Assembly: GCA_963971575.1 (NCBI GenBank) | Contig: OZ020622.1 | Coordinates: 32,580,301-32,644,300, forward strand | DNA: 64,000 nt | Direction of reading: 5' to 3' | DNA from: Liopterus haemorrhoidalis | Taxonomy: Eukaryota; Arthropoda; Insecta; Coleoptera; Dytiscidae | Part shown: in pieces, positions 31,336-41,569 of the stretch | Layout: every line of letters starts with the position of its first letter | Position numbering within the stretch: position 1 is the stretch's first letter | Position numbers and translations under genes: made by a program | Notes under the pieces: generated by a model | What the model was told of the DNA's origin: nothing | Database searches by the model: none | What the model saw: the letters and a program-made list of their open reading frames with translations, nothing else

Positions 31336-31586
31336 TTTATTTATCACTGAGCCGGATCAATGAACCGACTCAGCAAACTGAACGACCTCCACTGATCCGG
31401 TTCCGCAAACTGAGCCGAAATTCCCATCTCTAGATATAATCCCAAAATAATGAGGTGTCGTTATTAAGATAAGAATTAATTGCGGTAAAAGTGTTTTATT
31501 CTTTTGTTTTTTGTTGAAATAAAGTTTAAAATAGCACGCCTATGGCAAAAGTACCGTTGCATATTTTTACCTGTCTCTAGTTATCA

Positions 31587-31945
31587 CTAGAGTCCGGCAA
31601 TAATATGCAACGGTACTTTAGTTAGGTGTTTAATCGATAAAAAGCGGCACATGTTTTATCTGTAGAAATAAAATGTAATTATATATATTTGTAACGTGCC
31701 CTGCTGACAAATAGTGTAGCGTATAAAAATTTAATATCTTATCAAAATCTGACCAATGGCAAAGCAGTGACAGAAATTATCTATCTCGGATATAATCCCA
31801 AAATAATGAGTTGTCGTTATTAAGATAAGAATTCATTGCGGTACAAGTGTTTTATTCTTTTGTTTTTTGCTGGTTTTTTGTTAAAATAGAGTTTAAAATA
31901 GCACGCCTAGGCAAAAGTACCGTTGCATAGTTATGCCTGTCTCTA
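31587..31945. mobile_element. ~350-bp inverted-repeat element, copy B, complete
   Basis: The ends CTAGAGTCCGGCAATAATAT and (inverted) TAGAGACAGGCATAACTATG enclose the same interior as copy A: AAAAGCGGCACATG and GCACGCCTAG. It abuts copy A in the same orientation, suggesting insertion next to it or a tandem event. Confidence 0.8.
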
Positions 31946-32076
31946 ATTATTACATTTACAGTTCTGCATCTAATGTTGTTTAAGTCATGATTCTCTTGTT
32001 TATCAAAATTATTTAATATATTTTCTATATCACTAATCAATTGTGATATCGGAATCTCATTATTATTGTATGGAAC
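31946..32076 (-). pseudogene. Penelope relic, N-terminal piece
   Basis: The minus strand reads ISQLISDIENILNNFDKQEN, then LNNIRCRTVNVI. It leads, once the inserted elements between 27383 and 31945 are removed, into HINKFKNN at 27382. The Leu/Ile-rich helical character and position fit the N-terminal part of a PLE polyprotein. Upstream it is cut by the element starting at 32077. Confidence 0.6.
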
Positions 32077-32359
32077 CAGGGGCGGCTCAAGACGGTATGC
32101 AGGCGATGCGCTGCATCAGGGCGCCAGGATCAAGGGGCGCCGAGTCGAAGAAAAAATGTATAGCCTATTACAATATCAAAATAGCTTTATTCATTTTTGT
32201 AATAAGTATTGTGACCTTTAATTAAATCTAGCAAAAACTACTTTTATTTACTGGGCGGCACTTCAGGCTTCTAGTAAAAGGGGGCGCCATGCAAGGAAAT
32301 TTAGAAAAGACTACCTTTTTTTACTGGGTGGCAATTCAGGCTTCTAGTAAAAGGGGGGC

Positions 32360-32363
<4 letters not shown>
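32077..32363. mobile_element. hAT-like element, left end only
   Basis: It begins CAGGGGCGGCTCAAG, a typical hAT-type MITE end, and holds two ~80-bp tandem units (TTTACTGGGYGGCA...AAAAGGGGGCGCCAT). The right terminal repeat is not visible before the AT microsatellite, so it is truncated or interrupted. Confidence 0.55.
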
Positions 32364-32405
<42 letters not shown>

Positions 32406-32420
32406 TATATATATATATAA
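32364..32420. repeat. (AT)n / (AC)n microsatellite
   Basis: Alternating AT with a short ACACAC interruption. Confidence 0.95.
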
Positions 32421-32865
32421 GGGGTCTAAATCCAAAACCTTCCATGTCCACTTTTAAAAAAAGTTAGGAATGTCATCATATTATACAGTTTAGCTGTCAT
32501 ACAATTTAGAAAAATCCAATTGATGTAGTTTCAAACAGTAAGTTATAAAAACATGGTTAAATGCAAAACTTACTATGCACAAAACACTTTTTTTTTCAAA
32601 ACAAAGCATATTTGAATTTGTCTGAAGTTGTTTTTTTATAATAAATACTGAAATATTTTATTTTGTTGCCCTATGTTAGTAGAGATTAATAAAACTAATT
32701 CAAACCAAAAAATTCTACCAAAAAAAAAAAAATTCTTCTGTGATAAATAACAGTATTTGGTCTCTAGAGTAAAACAGAATAGTGGTGTGAATACCGTTTT
32801 TCGGTAATACCGAAAACCGGTATTTTACGTAATTTTTAACGGTATTCAAATACCGGTATTTTATT
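32421..32865. repeat. Dispersed repeat with TACCGGTATT palindromes
   Basis: The CCATGTCCACTTTTAA block (32441-32457) and TAGTGGTGTGAATACCG (32780) both reappear inverted around 61395-61460. TACCGGTATT-type blocks also occur near 55755. No coding frame. Confidence 0.5.
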
Positions 32866-33060
32866 TATTTATTTATTAAACAAGTTTTCGCCATACAACA
32901 GGACAGATGTCCCAATAAAAGTATGGCGACAGATACATTAATTAAGGCGGCGCACAACCCTATAGTTCTCAATAGTTTCTTATACAAAACTAATAATCGG
33001 AAATAAAATTAATAACAATCTATATATCAAAATTTGCAGCGAATTTTTATCTATCTAATA
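32866..33060 (-). mobile_element. Possible LINE 3' end
   Basis: Read on the minus strand, GGACATCTGTCCTGTTGTATGGCGAAAACTTG leads into repeated TTTA/AAAT units, resembling a LINE 3' UTR with a microsatellite tail. There is no coding support. Confidence 0.3.
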
Positions 33061-33650
33061 GGATATTTTTAATTGTAGAAAAAACAGTAATGCAATTGTA
33101 AATAAGCAAATTGCATTATAGACGCCATCTTGTAAACCAATTGACGCATATTTGCGTACGATGCGGCAAATTGTAGCTAAAGCATCATTCTACTAATATG
33201 TTTATAGCTATTTTGCTCTATTGTGGAAACTACTTATAGTTATTATACTTAGTAGTCTATTTTTGCCGCCACCTTCAATATGCCGCGGTTTTCAAAATAG
33301 GTATTACAAGAAAAATGATTTAATATTCGTAAAGAATACGTGTACCAAGTGGAATTCCATTATCATCAAGTATAATATTTTTCGACGAAGGTTCTAAACA
33401 ATAAGGAGTCGAGTCGAAAACAATGTTGACGTATTATTTGAACATTTCTACACAAAACTATATAAATATAAAAGTTATTCGAAACCCACAAATATATTTA
33501 AAAAATTACAGAACAATATCGCTGATGTCTATTTTTAAGTTATTGAGCGATAATATTTTTACAATAAATGTTTCTACAATTAAAAATATCTTATTAGAGA
33601 GATAAAAATTCGGTGCAAAATTTGATGTATAGATTGTTACAAATTTTATT
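33061..33650 (+). other. Mostly unassigned; one possible RT scrap
   Basis: A plus-strand frame at 33423-33605 includes NPQIYLKNYRTISLMSIFKL, reminiscent of the LINE RT motif N-Y-R-P-I-S-L-L. No other RT blocks flank it, so this is weak. The rest shows nothing recognisable. Confidence 0.3.
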
Positions 33651-33901
33651 TTAGATTTTTAGTTTTGTATAAGAAATTAGTAACCACTGGGGGTTAGACG
33701 CAGCCTTAAATTTACAAACACAAATATATACAAGTACAAAATACAAAAACAAACTAAAATATATATATATATACATATATATGATCAAATGCAATATTAA
33801 AGAAAAAAGAAAGATTATACAGAAATAAATATGAAATAATACAAAAAAAAAAAAGTTATGTGTTATATATAACTGAGCCACAATTTCCTGTTTAAAACGC
33901 C

Positions 33902-36076
33902 TCAAACTATAGCCGAATATGTCAGTTCTTCTTCATCAGAATTATTATTCATTAAAATAGAATTATAGAAGTGACACATTCGGTTAATCGGAGAGTTAAA
34001 AGCGGAATTCGATTTTTTATCATACATAGAAAAAATTTCGTTACATCTTATGTAATAATTGGGTACACGTAAGCCAAATTTACAGAGTAAATGAGGGTAA
34101 TCAATCAAAGAATTAACAATCTTATAAAGAAAACAAGAGTCATGAAGCTTACGTCTATTTTCAAGTGACATTAAAATTAAATTTACATTAGGAAACCTGT
34201 AACAAATGTAATTTACAAATGTTTTCTGTACATTTTCGATTCGATTTATATAGACAGAATACTGAGGAGACCAACACACTGTTGCAAACTCCAATTGACT
34301 TCTAACAAGAGAATAATATAGACAGAATAGTTTTAAAATTTTTAAAATATTTACATGTTCTCAAAACAAAGCCTAACATTTTGTATGACTTTTTGACAAT
34401 ATTATTTATATGCTCAACAAAAATCATTTTACTGTCTAAAATTACTCCTAAGTCATGAAATTTGGAAACCTTATTTAGTATATTATTTTCTATTGTATAT
34501 GGAAAATGTGTTGACGTGCGATTTCTGGTAAAAGAAATTGTCAGACATTTAGAAGTATTTAATTTTAAACAATTAAATTTGCATTATTGAGCAAGTCTAT
34601 TGACATCTTCTTGAACAGAGTAACAGTCAGAAATAGAAAATATTTTTTTAAAGATCATCTTCAGAAGATCATCTGCATACATAGTAAAAGACGTGTGTTG
34701 AAAACATTTATAGATATCATTAATAAAAATGTTGAATAATAACGGACCGAGGTGACTGCCTTGAGGGACACCGGATGTTATGTAACTATGATTAGATTTG
34801 AATCCATTCAGTACCACACACTGTTTTCTGTCTTTTAAATACGAATGGAACAATTTCAGGAAGATGCCGCTCACACCAACCTCAGTAAGTTTAGACAAAA
34901 GTATATTATGATCTATGGTATCAAATGCTTTACTGAAATCTGTGTACACAGCATCCACCTGAATACGTTCATCCATTGAATTGAGAACAAAATCAGTATA
35001 AGCCACTAAATTTGTGTCAACAGACCTGCCAGGAAAAAATCCATGCTGTTCCATATTAATAATGATTTTAACGTTAGAAAATAATACATTTTAAACTATT
35101 TTTTCAAAAATACATAATTTCGAAATAGGTCTATAATTTTCAATGTTATTTTTATTTCCATTTTTAAATACAGGTACAACAATGGCTTCCTTCCAAGCAG
35201 CCGGAAACTGACCACTCTTTGGTGACATATTAAATAAAATGCTTAAAAGCAAACAAAGAGAGACTGCACAATTTATTATAAAAATTGAAGGAATTTCATC
35301 CGGGCCAGAACCTTTATTAGCATCTAAGTTAGTTAAAACATCAAAAACTTCATTTTCACTGATAGCGAAGTTGCTAACAGTAGAACATGTTATGTTGTTA
35401 CTGAGATTCTGCACGATATTATTAGTGGGTAAAGTAAAAACAGAATTAAAATAATCCGCGAAAAAATTACATATTTCGGAACCATTATTAGAAGATTTGC
35501 ATTTATAATTAAAAAAATTAGGAACCCCTTGTGTTTTTAATGAAGAAACATGTGCCCAAATTTTTTTTGTATTATTTGGATTCACTTCTTCTAAATCCTT
35601 TATATAATTATTATAACAATTTTTTATTTGCGACTTAACTAGTTTTCTCAAAATAGAAAAATTACAGTAATCTACAGCAGTATTGAAACGCTTATATTTA
35701 TTATGGGCCTTATGTTTTTCTTCAATGAGCTTAATTAATTTATCGGTATACCAAACTGGATAATTACGTTTTTTAGCATACTTCTTAGGAACAAATTCAG
35801 AAATAATATTATTCAAATTATGGTAAAATAAGCCAACTGATTATTTACTTCTAAATTGTTGAAGAGTATATGCCAATCAATGTTATTTAATGCGTTATTA
35901 ATTTTACCATAATCTGCTTTTTTGTAACAAAATATATTTCTTATATTATTGCATAATTTTTTGATAATTAATTGATTTAAAAATGGCACAAGTATATGCA
36001 AGGGCGGATGATGCACGTCAATTTTAGTTATTGGAGTTGGACAGCAGATAACTTTCTCTGATTTAATATTAGAGAT
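33902..36076 (-). pseudogene. LINE reverse transcriptase (and endonuclease C-terminus)
   Basis: From 36076 the frames read SNIKSEKVICC and VHHPPLHIL (end of the endonuclease), then a shift to ISEFVPKKYAKKRNYPVWYT. RT follows: GSGPDEIPSIF, FPAAWKEAIVVPVFKNGNK, NYRPIS, HGFFPGRSVDTNL, YTDFSKAFDTIDHNIL, SGVPQGSHLGPLLFNIFIND and FTMYADD. Directly after YADD a short duplication of GATCATCTTC disrupts the frame. The thumb (LGVILDSKMIFVEHI) follows in another frame to about 34300, and a C-terminal piece at 34294-33902. Dead copy; CR1/Jockey-group by motifs. Confidence 0.85.
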
Positions 36077-36558
36077 TGTCGCCGGTCAGTCTGCGTACGT
36101 AACCGGTACAATAGTTTTTTCCTGTGACGTCACAGATCTCGCACGTGCGGATTAAGGTTTTACGACTGGTTTTTCCTCGCTTTGGAATTCGGACCAATCA
36201 GAGCGCAGGGTCCGAGATAAGCCGTCACCGAACCGAGCCAATGGGAGAGCCGCATCGGCCGAGCGACCGACACCGAACATTGGACAAAAAGCGGCCGTTC
36301 CACCGAAATGAGATCAGGTCTGAGTCTGTTCGCCGTTGAGTAAGCATCGGTGCTACAGTATTATTGACAGGTGCTGTACTTTACTGACTACTCGTGCTTT
36401 TTTGGGTGAGTATAGAGTGATTACGTGCTGTCTGGATCGCGATTAACGGTTATCTTCGCGTAAGAGAAGCCGCAACAATCGGTTTCAGACTGTTAGCAGT
36501 TGAAACTGCAACGATTGGATAGGGCTCCCGTTCAGCGCTCTCTGCTAGCGAACCGGGA
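36077..36558 (+). promoter_or_regulatory. LINE 5' leader, probable internal promoter
   Basis: GC-rich non-coding sequence between the element start and ORF1, with TGACGTCA (CRE-like) near 36123 and TCAGTC-like sequence at the start. Jockey-group LINEs carry internal TATA-less promoters here; this role is inferred. Confidence 0.4.
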
Positions 36559-38895
36559 ATGGCCCCCGGTGGTCGCGGTGGCGACACCGGGAAGCCTACC
36601 GAGGAACCCCCGTCCTTAGGTACAGGCGCTCGACAGTGGTCGAGCCGTACCGCCGGTTCGGGGACCACGGATAGGAGAATCGTCATTTCTCCTGATGTCA
36701 TGCGTAATGTCATCAGGTCTCCTCGTACTCCTGAAGTTCCTGCGGGAGCTTCGGAGAAGGCGAAAGCTGGTGCTGTTAGCACCATTGTTAAGGCCGCGGC
36801 CTCCCTGACTGCCACCGAGCACTCACCATCACCGAGTGGCTCCGGCTTCAGGTCCAGTGCCGCTCAGAGTTCTGATGGTAACATTACCAATGCCATCAGA
36901 TCTCCTAAAAAATCCAGGGCTTCACATAAAGCCATGGAGAAGTCACACGGTGCTCGTGCTTGCACCACCGTGGAGGTCTCGGCTAGTCCTGCGACCCCAG
37001 ACACCCAACCTTCGTCGGGTGCCTCCGGCTCCAGGTCTAGCCCTCGTAAAGCATCACGTACTGATGTTAACTCAGTACGTGATGTCATCAAGTCTCCTTC
37101 AGTTAAGAAGGGGGCCAACGGACGTACCGGCACCGCATCAACATCTTCTGCGGGTACCTCAGCCTCTGGACGACCTTCTTCAGGACGTTCCACGGGCCCC
37201 AGGTCCACCAGGTCGAGCGCTTCCTCAACTTCAGGAAGCCGCTCCCCCACCGACCGATTTAACCGTCCTCAGGGAGGTCGGATGTCCTCTGCCTCCGACG
37301 TCTTCTACAGTGAAGCGTCAGAAGTCACTTCCTCCTGCGCGGAGGAGAGTGACATGGAGATCCAGGTGGATACTCCCAGCAAGCGCCAACGCTCTGACTC
37401 GTCAACGGTCTCGGGCGGTTCCGTGTCGTCCTTGAAACGACCTAAACGGGCCTCCAAGACCCTGACGCCTCAGAGCACATCACCAACTCCGGTCCAGGTA
37501 TCCAATGTCGCCAAACCGGACGACATGGAGGCCTCACCGGTGGCAAAGTCGCCCTTGCCGACTTTGTCTGCTGCCAATCTAGCAAAGTGTCCACCAGTGA
37601 CACTTACTAGTAAGCAGCACTATATGCTATTTAGGAGCCGGTGTGCCCAAGCTGGCATCACCATCCTAAGTGCGCGTAATCTACCATCCGGCATTGTTCT
37701 GCAACCAGCGTGTGTTGCAGACTACCGCAAGGCCACCAAGTTGCTTGGTGACATGCGGGCCGACAAGTCACTACATGACGTTGAATACAACGTCATTCCA
37801 CTCAGGTCCGAACAACCTTTGCGGGTTGTTATTCGCGGATTGCCTGTAGAGATTGCTCTACAGGACATCAAATACGAGCTCAGTCAGCTTGGCTTTGAAT
37901 CAGCCAAACTGACAAGGCTCTACAAGGGACCGATTGGAGCACGCCGAATCCTGCCGTTGGTTATGGTTGAGTTAGCGAGGGGGAAAACCGCTATCTACAA
38001 CCTGAAGTCTCTTCTTCACTTTAAGATCAGAGTGGAGAAGAAAAATCGCACTGACGAGATTAGACAGTGCTACAACTGCCAGGGTTTATATCACACGGCT
38101 AGTGGCTGCCATGCCAAGCCGCGTTGCAACTGGTGCAGTGGTGATCATTCATCACAAAAATGCACCAACAGGAACGAGCCGCCTTGCTGTGTCAATTGCA
38201 AGGCACGTGATTTGCCTGCAACACACACGGCTGGATCTCGCTCCTGTCCATCCAGAGTTTCAGCCAGACGACCTGTCTCGGCTAACAGGCCAGTGGCACG
38301 TACGGTGTACGTGCCGGCACCTCCTCCAGCGACCTCGGCCTGGAACAAGAGACTACCATACGTGGCAGCTCAGCCTGTTCCAGTTGCCGCCAAACCACTG
38401 CCTGCTCGTGTCAAGCAGTCTTCGCCTGCTGTGGCACCTGCCACACATGCAACACCGACCCCTGTTGTTTCGGCATCCGTGCCTGTTATTCCTGCCACAG
38501 GAACAGACGCGGATGGCTTCCAAAAACAGAGGAGGCGTAGAGGGAGGCGTCAGAGTAGCGCAGCTACTGCCTCTACCTCAGCTGTTCCTCCTGTTTCATT
38601 GTCCACAGTGACAGCCACCAAACAACAGGTAACTCAGGCTTCGCGACAGCCAGCCAAGACCTCACCACCTTTGGTGAGACCAGCAGCTCGCCCTCGCAAA
38701 TTCACACCATCGGCGGCGCCTGTGCCGCCTTCTTCTTGTGCTGCGCCAGCAGACGCGCTCAAGATGTTGCAGGAGTTGCTCACGCAAGCAGCCGCTTTGT
38801 TGAGCAACGCCGCGTTGATTATAAATCAACTTTCCCTTCAGCCTGCCTTCTGGTCTCCCATTATTGTACCCCACAATGGCAGACACCAGAACTAG
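36559..38895 (+). CDS. LINE ORF1, Gag-like protein with zinc knuckles
   Basis: A 778-residue protein. The first ~330 residues are low-complexity, Ser/Pro/Arg-rich and probably disordered. A gag-like RNA-binding region follows (LRVVIRGLPVEIALQDIKYE near residue 420). Three Cys/His knuckles come near residues 505-565: CYNCQGLYHTASGC, CNWCSGDHSSQKC and CVNCKARDLPATHTAGSRSC. The C-terminal third is Ala/Pro-rich, ending in a hydrophobic helix-like segment (ALKMLQELLTQAAALL). The ATG at 36559 lies in a GGGAATGG context at the start of the open frame. It should package LINE RNA. It is longer than most Jockey ORF1 proteins because of the N-terminal Ser-rich extension. Confidence 0.85.
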   Translation: MAPGGRGGDTGKPTEEPPSLGTGARQWSSRTAGSGTTDRRIVISPDVMRNVIRSPRTPEVPAGASEKAKAGAVSTIVKAAASLTATEHSPSPSGSGFRSSAAQSSDGNITNAIRSPKKSRASHKAMEKSHGARACTTVEVSASPATPDTQPSSGASGSRSSPRKASRTDVNSVRDVIKSPSVKKGANGRTGTASTSSAGTSASGRPSSGRSTGPRSTRSSASSTSGSRSPTDRFNRPQGGRMSSASDVFYSEASEVTSSCAEESDMEIQVDTPSKRQRSDSSTVSGGSVSSLKRPKRASKTLTPQSTSPTPVQVSNVAKPDDMEASPVAKSPLPTLSAANLAKCPPVTLTSKQHYMLFRSRCAQAGITILSARNLPSGIVLQPACVADYRKATKLLGDMRADKSLHDVEYNVIPLRSEQPLRVVIRGLPVEIALQDIKYELSQLGFESAKLTRLYKGPIGARRILPLVMVELARGKTAIYNLKSLLHFKIRVEKKNRTDEIRQCYNCQGLYHTASGCHAKPRCNWCSGDHSSQKCTNRNEPPCCVNCKARDLPATHTAGSRSCPSRVSARRPVSANRPVARTVYVPAPPPATSAWNKRLPYVAAQPVPVAAKPLPARVKQSSPAVAPATHATPTPVVSASVPVIPATGTDADGFQKQRRRRGRRQSSAATASTSAVPPVSLSTVTATKQQVTQASRQPAKTSPPLVRPAARPRKFTPSAAPVPPSSCAAPADALKMLQELLTQAAALLSNAALIINQLSLQPAFWSPIIVPHNGRHQN

Positions 38896-41569
38896 AGCGC
38901 GCCCTGCTTGCCTAACCATCTGTGCTTGGAACGCGGATGGTATTCGCTCTAAACGGGACGAGTTAGAGCTATTCGCTAGTGATCACAACGTTGATGTGAT
39001 ACTAGTTTGCGAGTCGTTCCTGAAGCCTGCAATGAATGTGAATCTTCGCAATTATTGCTGCTATAGGAACGACCGACTAACGGCCCGGTGTGGAGGTACT
39101 GTCATCTATGTCAGATGCAGTATTGACCATCATCAGGCCTATGATCCCCCTCTAAGCCAGATGGAGGCTACAACGATCGAGCTTACTACAAGCTTCGGAC
39201 CTGTGTTTCTGACGGCGGCTTATAAACCGCCACAGAACCGACTTCTTGCCGAGGACTTGGAGAAGTTGCTCGATCGCCGAGGTCCGGTCATTATCGGCGG
39301 CGATCTCAACTCCAAACACCCTCAGTGGAACAGCCGTGTTCATAACACGAACGGACGTACGTTGCGGCGCTTTGCAGACCGCACGGGTGTGATTGTTACG
39401 GCTCCTAAGGATCCTACTCACTACCCGCGTGTGCCAACTCACAAGCCGGACGTGATTGATGTCTTTATTCTTAAAAACATCTATCACCCCTGTGATGTTT
39501 ACACACTTTCCGAACTGAGTTCAAACCACAATCCTGTGATCTTGGACTTGAATGGACCGTCAAATCACATTGCAGAGATAACTCTCTCCAAAGTGCACTG
39601 GCCTACTTTCTCCAGACTGGTGGAAGAACGATCTGATTTGAACATTAAGATCGCTACTCCTGAACAGCTGGACTCGGCAGTTGAACGGTTTACCGTCATG
39701 CTGAGCGAAGCAGCGAAGGAAGCCACCGTCAAGAAGACCATTCGTCCTCAGGCCAAGCGTCTACCTGGACGTATCCTTTCGCTCATTCTGGATCGGAACC
39801 GCGTTCGCCGCAGCTGGCAGCGTAATCGCGATCCGGTGGACAAATCCAGAATGAACCGGCTGGACCGTTTAGTTCGCTTGGCTATGGCTGAACACCGCAA
39901 CGATGAATGGTCTCGTGTTCTCGAGCAGCTGTCACCCGACGACCGCTCCCTCTGGAAAATGACCAGGGCTTTGGGTAGGAAGCGTGGTAGGATTCCTCCC
40001 ATTATCACACCGACAGGGGTGGTGTACGATCGCAAGAGCAAGGCTGAGGCATTTGCCGACAGCTTGCAGGCACAGTGCAGCCCTAACGAGGATATTGTTG
40101 AACCTGATTTTGTTCGAGAAGTGGGTGAGAAACTTCAATCGCTAGCCGATGAAGATTTCAATCCCGATAATCACGACTTCTGCACTCCTGGAGAAGTCGC
40201 AGCGATTATCAAACGTCTGAAAATCAGGAAAGCTCCCGGTCCGGATGGTATTTCTCACAAGATGATTAAGAACCTGGGTAGGAAGGCACTGCTCTATCTT
40301 ACACTGCTTTTTAACTCATCTCTGAAATTCAGCCACTTCCCAAGTCCTTGGAAAAAAGCGGACGTAATTCTGTTTCCTAAAGCACAGAGCGATCGCTCTC
40401 TCGCTAAGAATTATCGTCCAATTTCTTTGTTGTCTTGTCTTGGCAAGATACTCGAGAAGCTTATTCTAAGCAGGCTTCAGTTCCATGCTGACTCAAACAG
40501 TTTGATACCTGACGAGCAACATGGCTTCCGACAAGGACATTCTACTGTCCATCAACTCATGCGCGTCACTGAGTTTGTCACTGACGGTTTCAACAGAAAC
40601 TTTTCTACCGGTGCAGTCTTTGTAGATATTTCTAAGGCCTTTGATCGCGTTTGGCACGCAGGTCTTGTCTACAAACTGCACTGTTTAGATTTTCCACCTG
40701 CTCTCATCAGGATGATCGCCTCGTATCTGACCAACAGGGTACTGAGAATCAAGATAGATGAAATTCGCTCATCGTGGAGACCGGTTGAAGCCGGTGTGCC
40801 ACAAGGCTCTCTGTTGTCGCCATTGTTGTACGCTCTGTACACCAATGACATGCCGACATCGGAAGGAACGATTAAGTGCCAGTATGCTGATGATACAGCT
40901 TACCTAACTCGCTCGTGGGACCCAGCTCTAATCTCTCAACGACTCCAGCACGCCTGCTCGAGTCTTGAGAATTGGTGCAAACGCTGGCGTGTCGCGGTGA
41001 ATGGGGCCAAATCTAAGGCAATGCTTTTCACTAGAAAGTCTAGACTTCCGTCGGGTGCGGTTAGACTGTTCGGTGAAGACATTCCCTGGTGTAAAAAGGT
41101 CAAATATCTTGGGCTCATTTATGATCCCAAATTGGTCTGGAAGGAGCATATTAATGACTCTATTACCAGAGCGCGGAAGTCACTAGGCATGCTCTTTTCT
41201 CTCACCAACAGAAAAAGCAGTCTAAGCATTTCTAATAAGACCAGGATCTACACTTCTGTGATCCGACCTATACTGACGTACGCTTCTTGTGTTTGGGCTT
41301 ACTCCAGTACCGCTAACATCAAGCGGTTACAGGTGTTCCAAAACAAGTACTTACGTCGGGCCTCCGGCGCTGCCTGGTTTGTGCGCAACGTCGACATCAT
41401 GAACGATTTGGGCGTGCCGAGTGTGGAAGACTTTATTCGCGCTAGCGCGGAGAAGTTCTTCCAGATCGCTCAAGTGCACCCCAATCCTACTATAGCATCG
41501 TCCGTCGACTACGTTCCGGCCGATGTATGGAAACATCGCAGACCGCAATGTTTCTTGACAGACTGTTGA
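38876..41569 (+). CDS. LINE ORF2, APE endonuclease and reverse transcriptase
   Basis: An 897-residue protein starting at ATG 38876, 20 bases before the end of ORF1, so translation probably depends on reinitiation or leaky scanning; an in-frame ATG at 38864 is an alternative. Residues ~12-240 are an APE endonuclease: CAWNADGIRSK, CESFLKP, GGDLNSKHPQWNS, KPDVIDVF and LSSNHNPVI. RT covers about 440-760: RKAPGPDGISH, NYRPISLLSC, FVDISKAFDRVWHAGL, GVPQGSLLSPLLYALY, catalytic YADD near residue 670, and KYLGLIYDPKLVWKEHI. The tail holds the TYASCVWAYSS and LQVFQNKYLRRASGA motifs typical of the Jockey group. There is no RNase H. All catalytic motifs look intact, so the enzyme may be functional. Confidence 0.92.
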   Translation: MADTRTRARPACLTICAWNADGIRSKRDELELFASDHNVDVILVCESFLKPAMNVNLRNYCCYRNDRLTARCGGTVIYVRCSIDHHQAYDPPLSQMEATTIELTTSFGPVFLTAAYKPPQNRLLAEDLEKLLDRRGPVIIGGDLNSKHPQWNSRVHNTNGRTLRRFADRTGVIVTAPKDPTHYPRVPTHKPDVIDVFILKNIYHPCDVYTLSELSSNHNPVILDLNGPSNHIAEITLSKVHWPTFSRLVEERSDLNIKIATPEQLDSAVERFTVMLSEAAKEATVKKTIRPQAKRLPGRILSLILDRNRVRRSWQRNRDPVDKSRMNRLDRLVRLAMAEHRNDEWSRVLEQLSPDDRSLWKMTRALGRKRGRIPPIITPTGVVYDRKSKAEAFADSLQAQCSPNEDIVEPDFVREVGEKLQSLADEDFNPDNHDFCTPGEVAAIIKRLKIRKAPGPDGISHKMIKNLGRKALLYLTLLFNSSLKFSHFPSPWKKADVILFPKAQSDRSLAKNYRPISLLSCLGKILEKLILSRLQFHADSNSLIPDEQHGFRQGHSTVHQLMRVTEFVTDGFNRNFSTGAVFVDISKAFDRVWHAGLVYKLHCLDFPPALIRMIASYLTNRVLRIKIDEIRSSWRPVEAGVPQGSLLSPLLYALYTNDMPTSEGTIKCQYADDTAYLTRSWDPALISQRLQHACSSLENWCKRWRVAVNGAKSKAMLFTRKSRLPSGAVRLFGEDIPWCKKVKYLGLIYDPKLVWKEHINDSITRARKSLGMLFSLTNRKSSLSISNKTRIYTSVIRPILTYASCVWAYSSTANIKRLQVFQNKYLRRASGAAWFVRNVDIMNDLGVPSVEDFIRASAEKFFQIAQVHPNPTIASSVDYVPADVWKHRRPQCFLTDC

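Larger units (their letters stand above)
27852..31432. mobile_element. hAT-like 3.6-kb element carrying foreign relics
   Basis: The ends TAGAGATGGG and CCCATCTCTA are flanked by the exact 8-bp TSD GATATAAT (27844-27851 and 31433-31440). Both ends hold CACTGAGCCGG-type repeats. The interior contains a mariner-type MITE (28721-29129) and a DDE transposase relic (29170-29802). It also holds a dispersed-repeat copy (30031-30499), a THAP-like fragment (30838) and a ~100-bp tandem repeat (31040-31335). No hAT transposase was recognised, so the host element is defined by ends and TSD only. Confidence 0.75.
27383..31580. mobile_element. ~350-bp inverted-repeat element, copy A, split twice
   Basis: Its three pieces (27383-27516, 27769-27851, 31433-31580) together match copy B at 31587-31945. 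The ends CTAGGGTCCGGCAAAAATAT and its inverted counterpart ending CTGTCTCTAG enclose GCAACGGTACTTT blocks. The element lies inside the Penelope relic. Two hAT-type elements (27517-27768 and 27852-31432) interrupt it. The superfamily is not assigned; a short TA/TTA-type TSD is possible. Confidence 0.75.

Noticed and set aside
36864..37435. Long open frames overlapping ORF1 of the plus-strand LINE in other frames
   Set aside because: Shadows of a GC-rich, Ser/Pro-rich coding sequence; ORF1 has the zinc knuckles and correct position.
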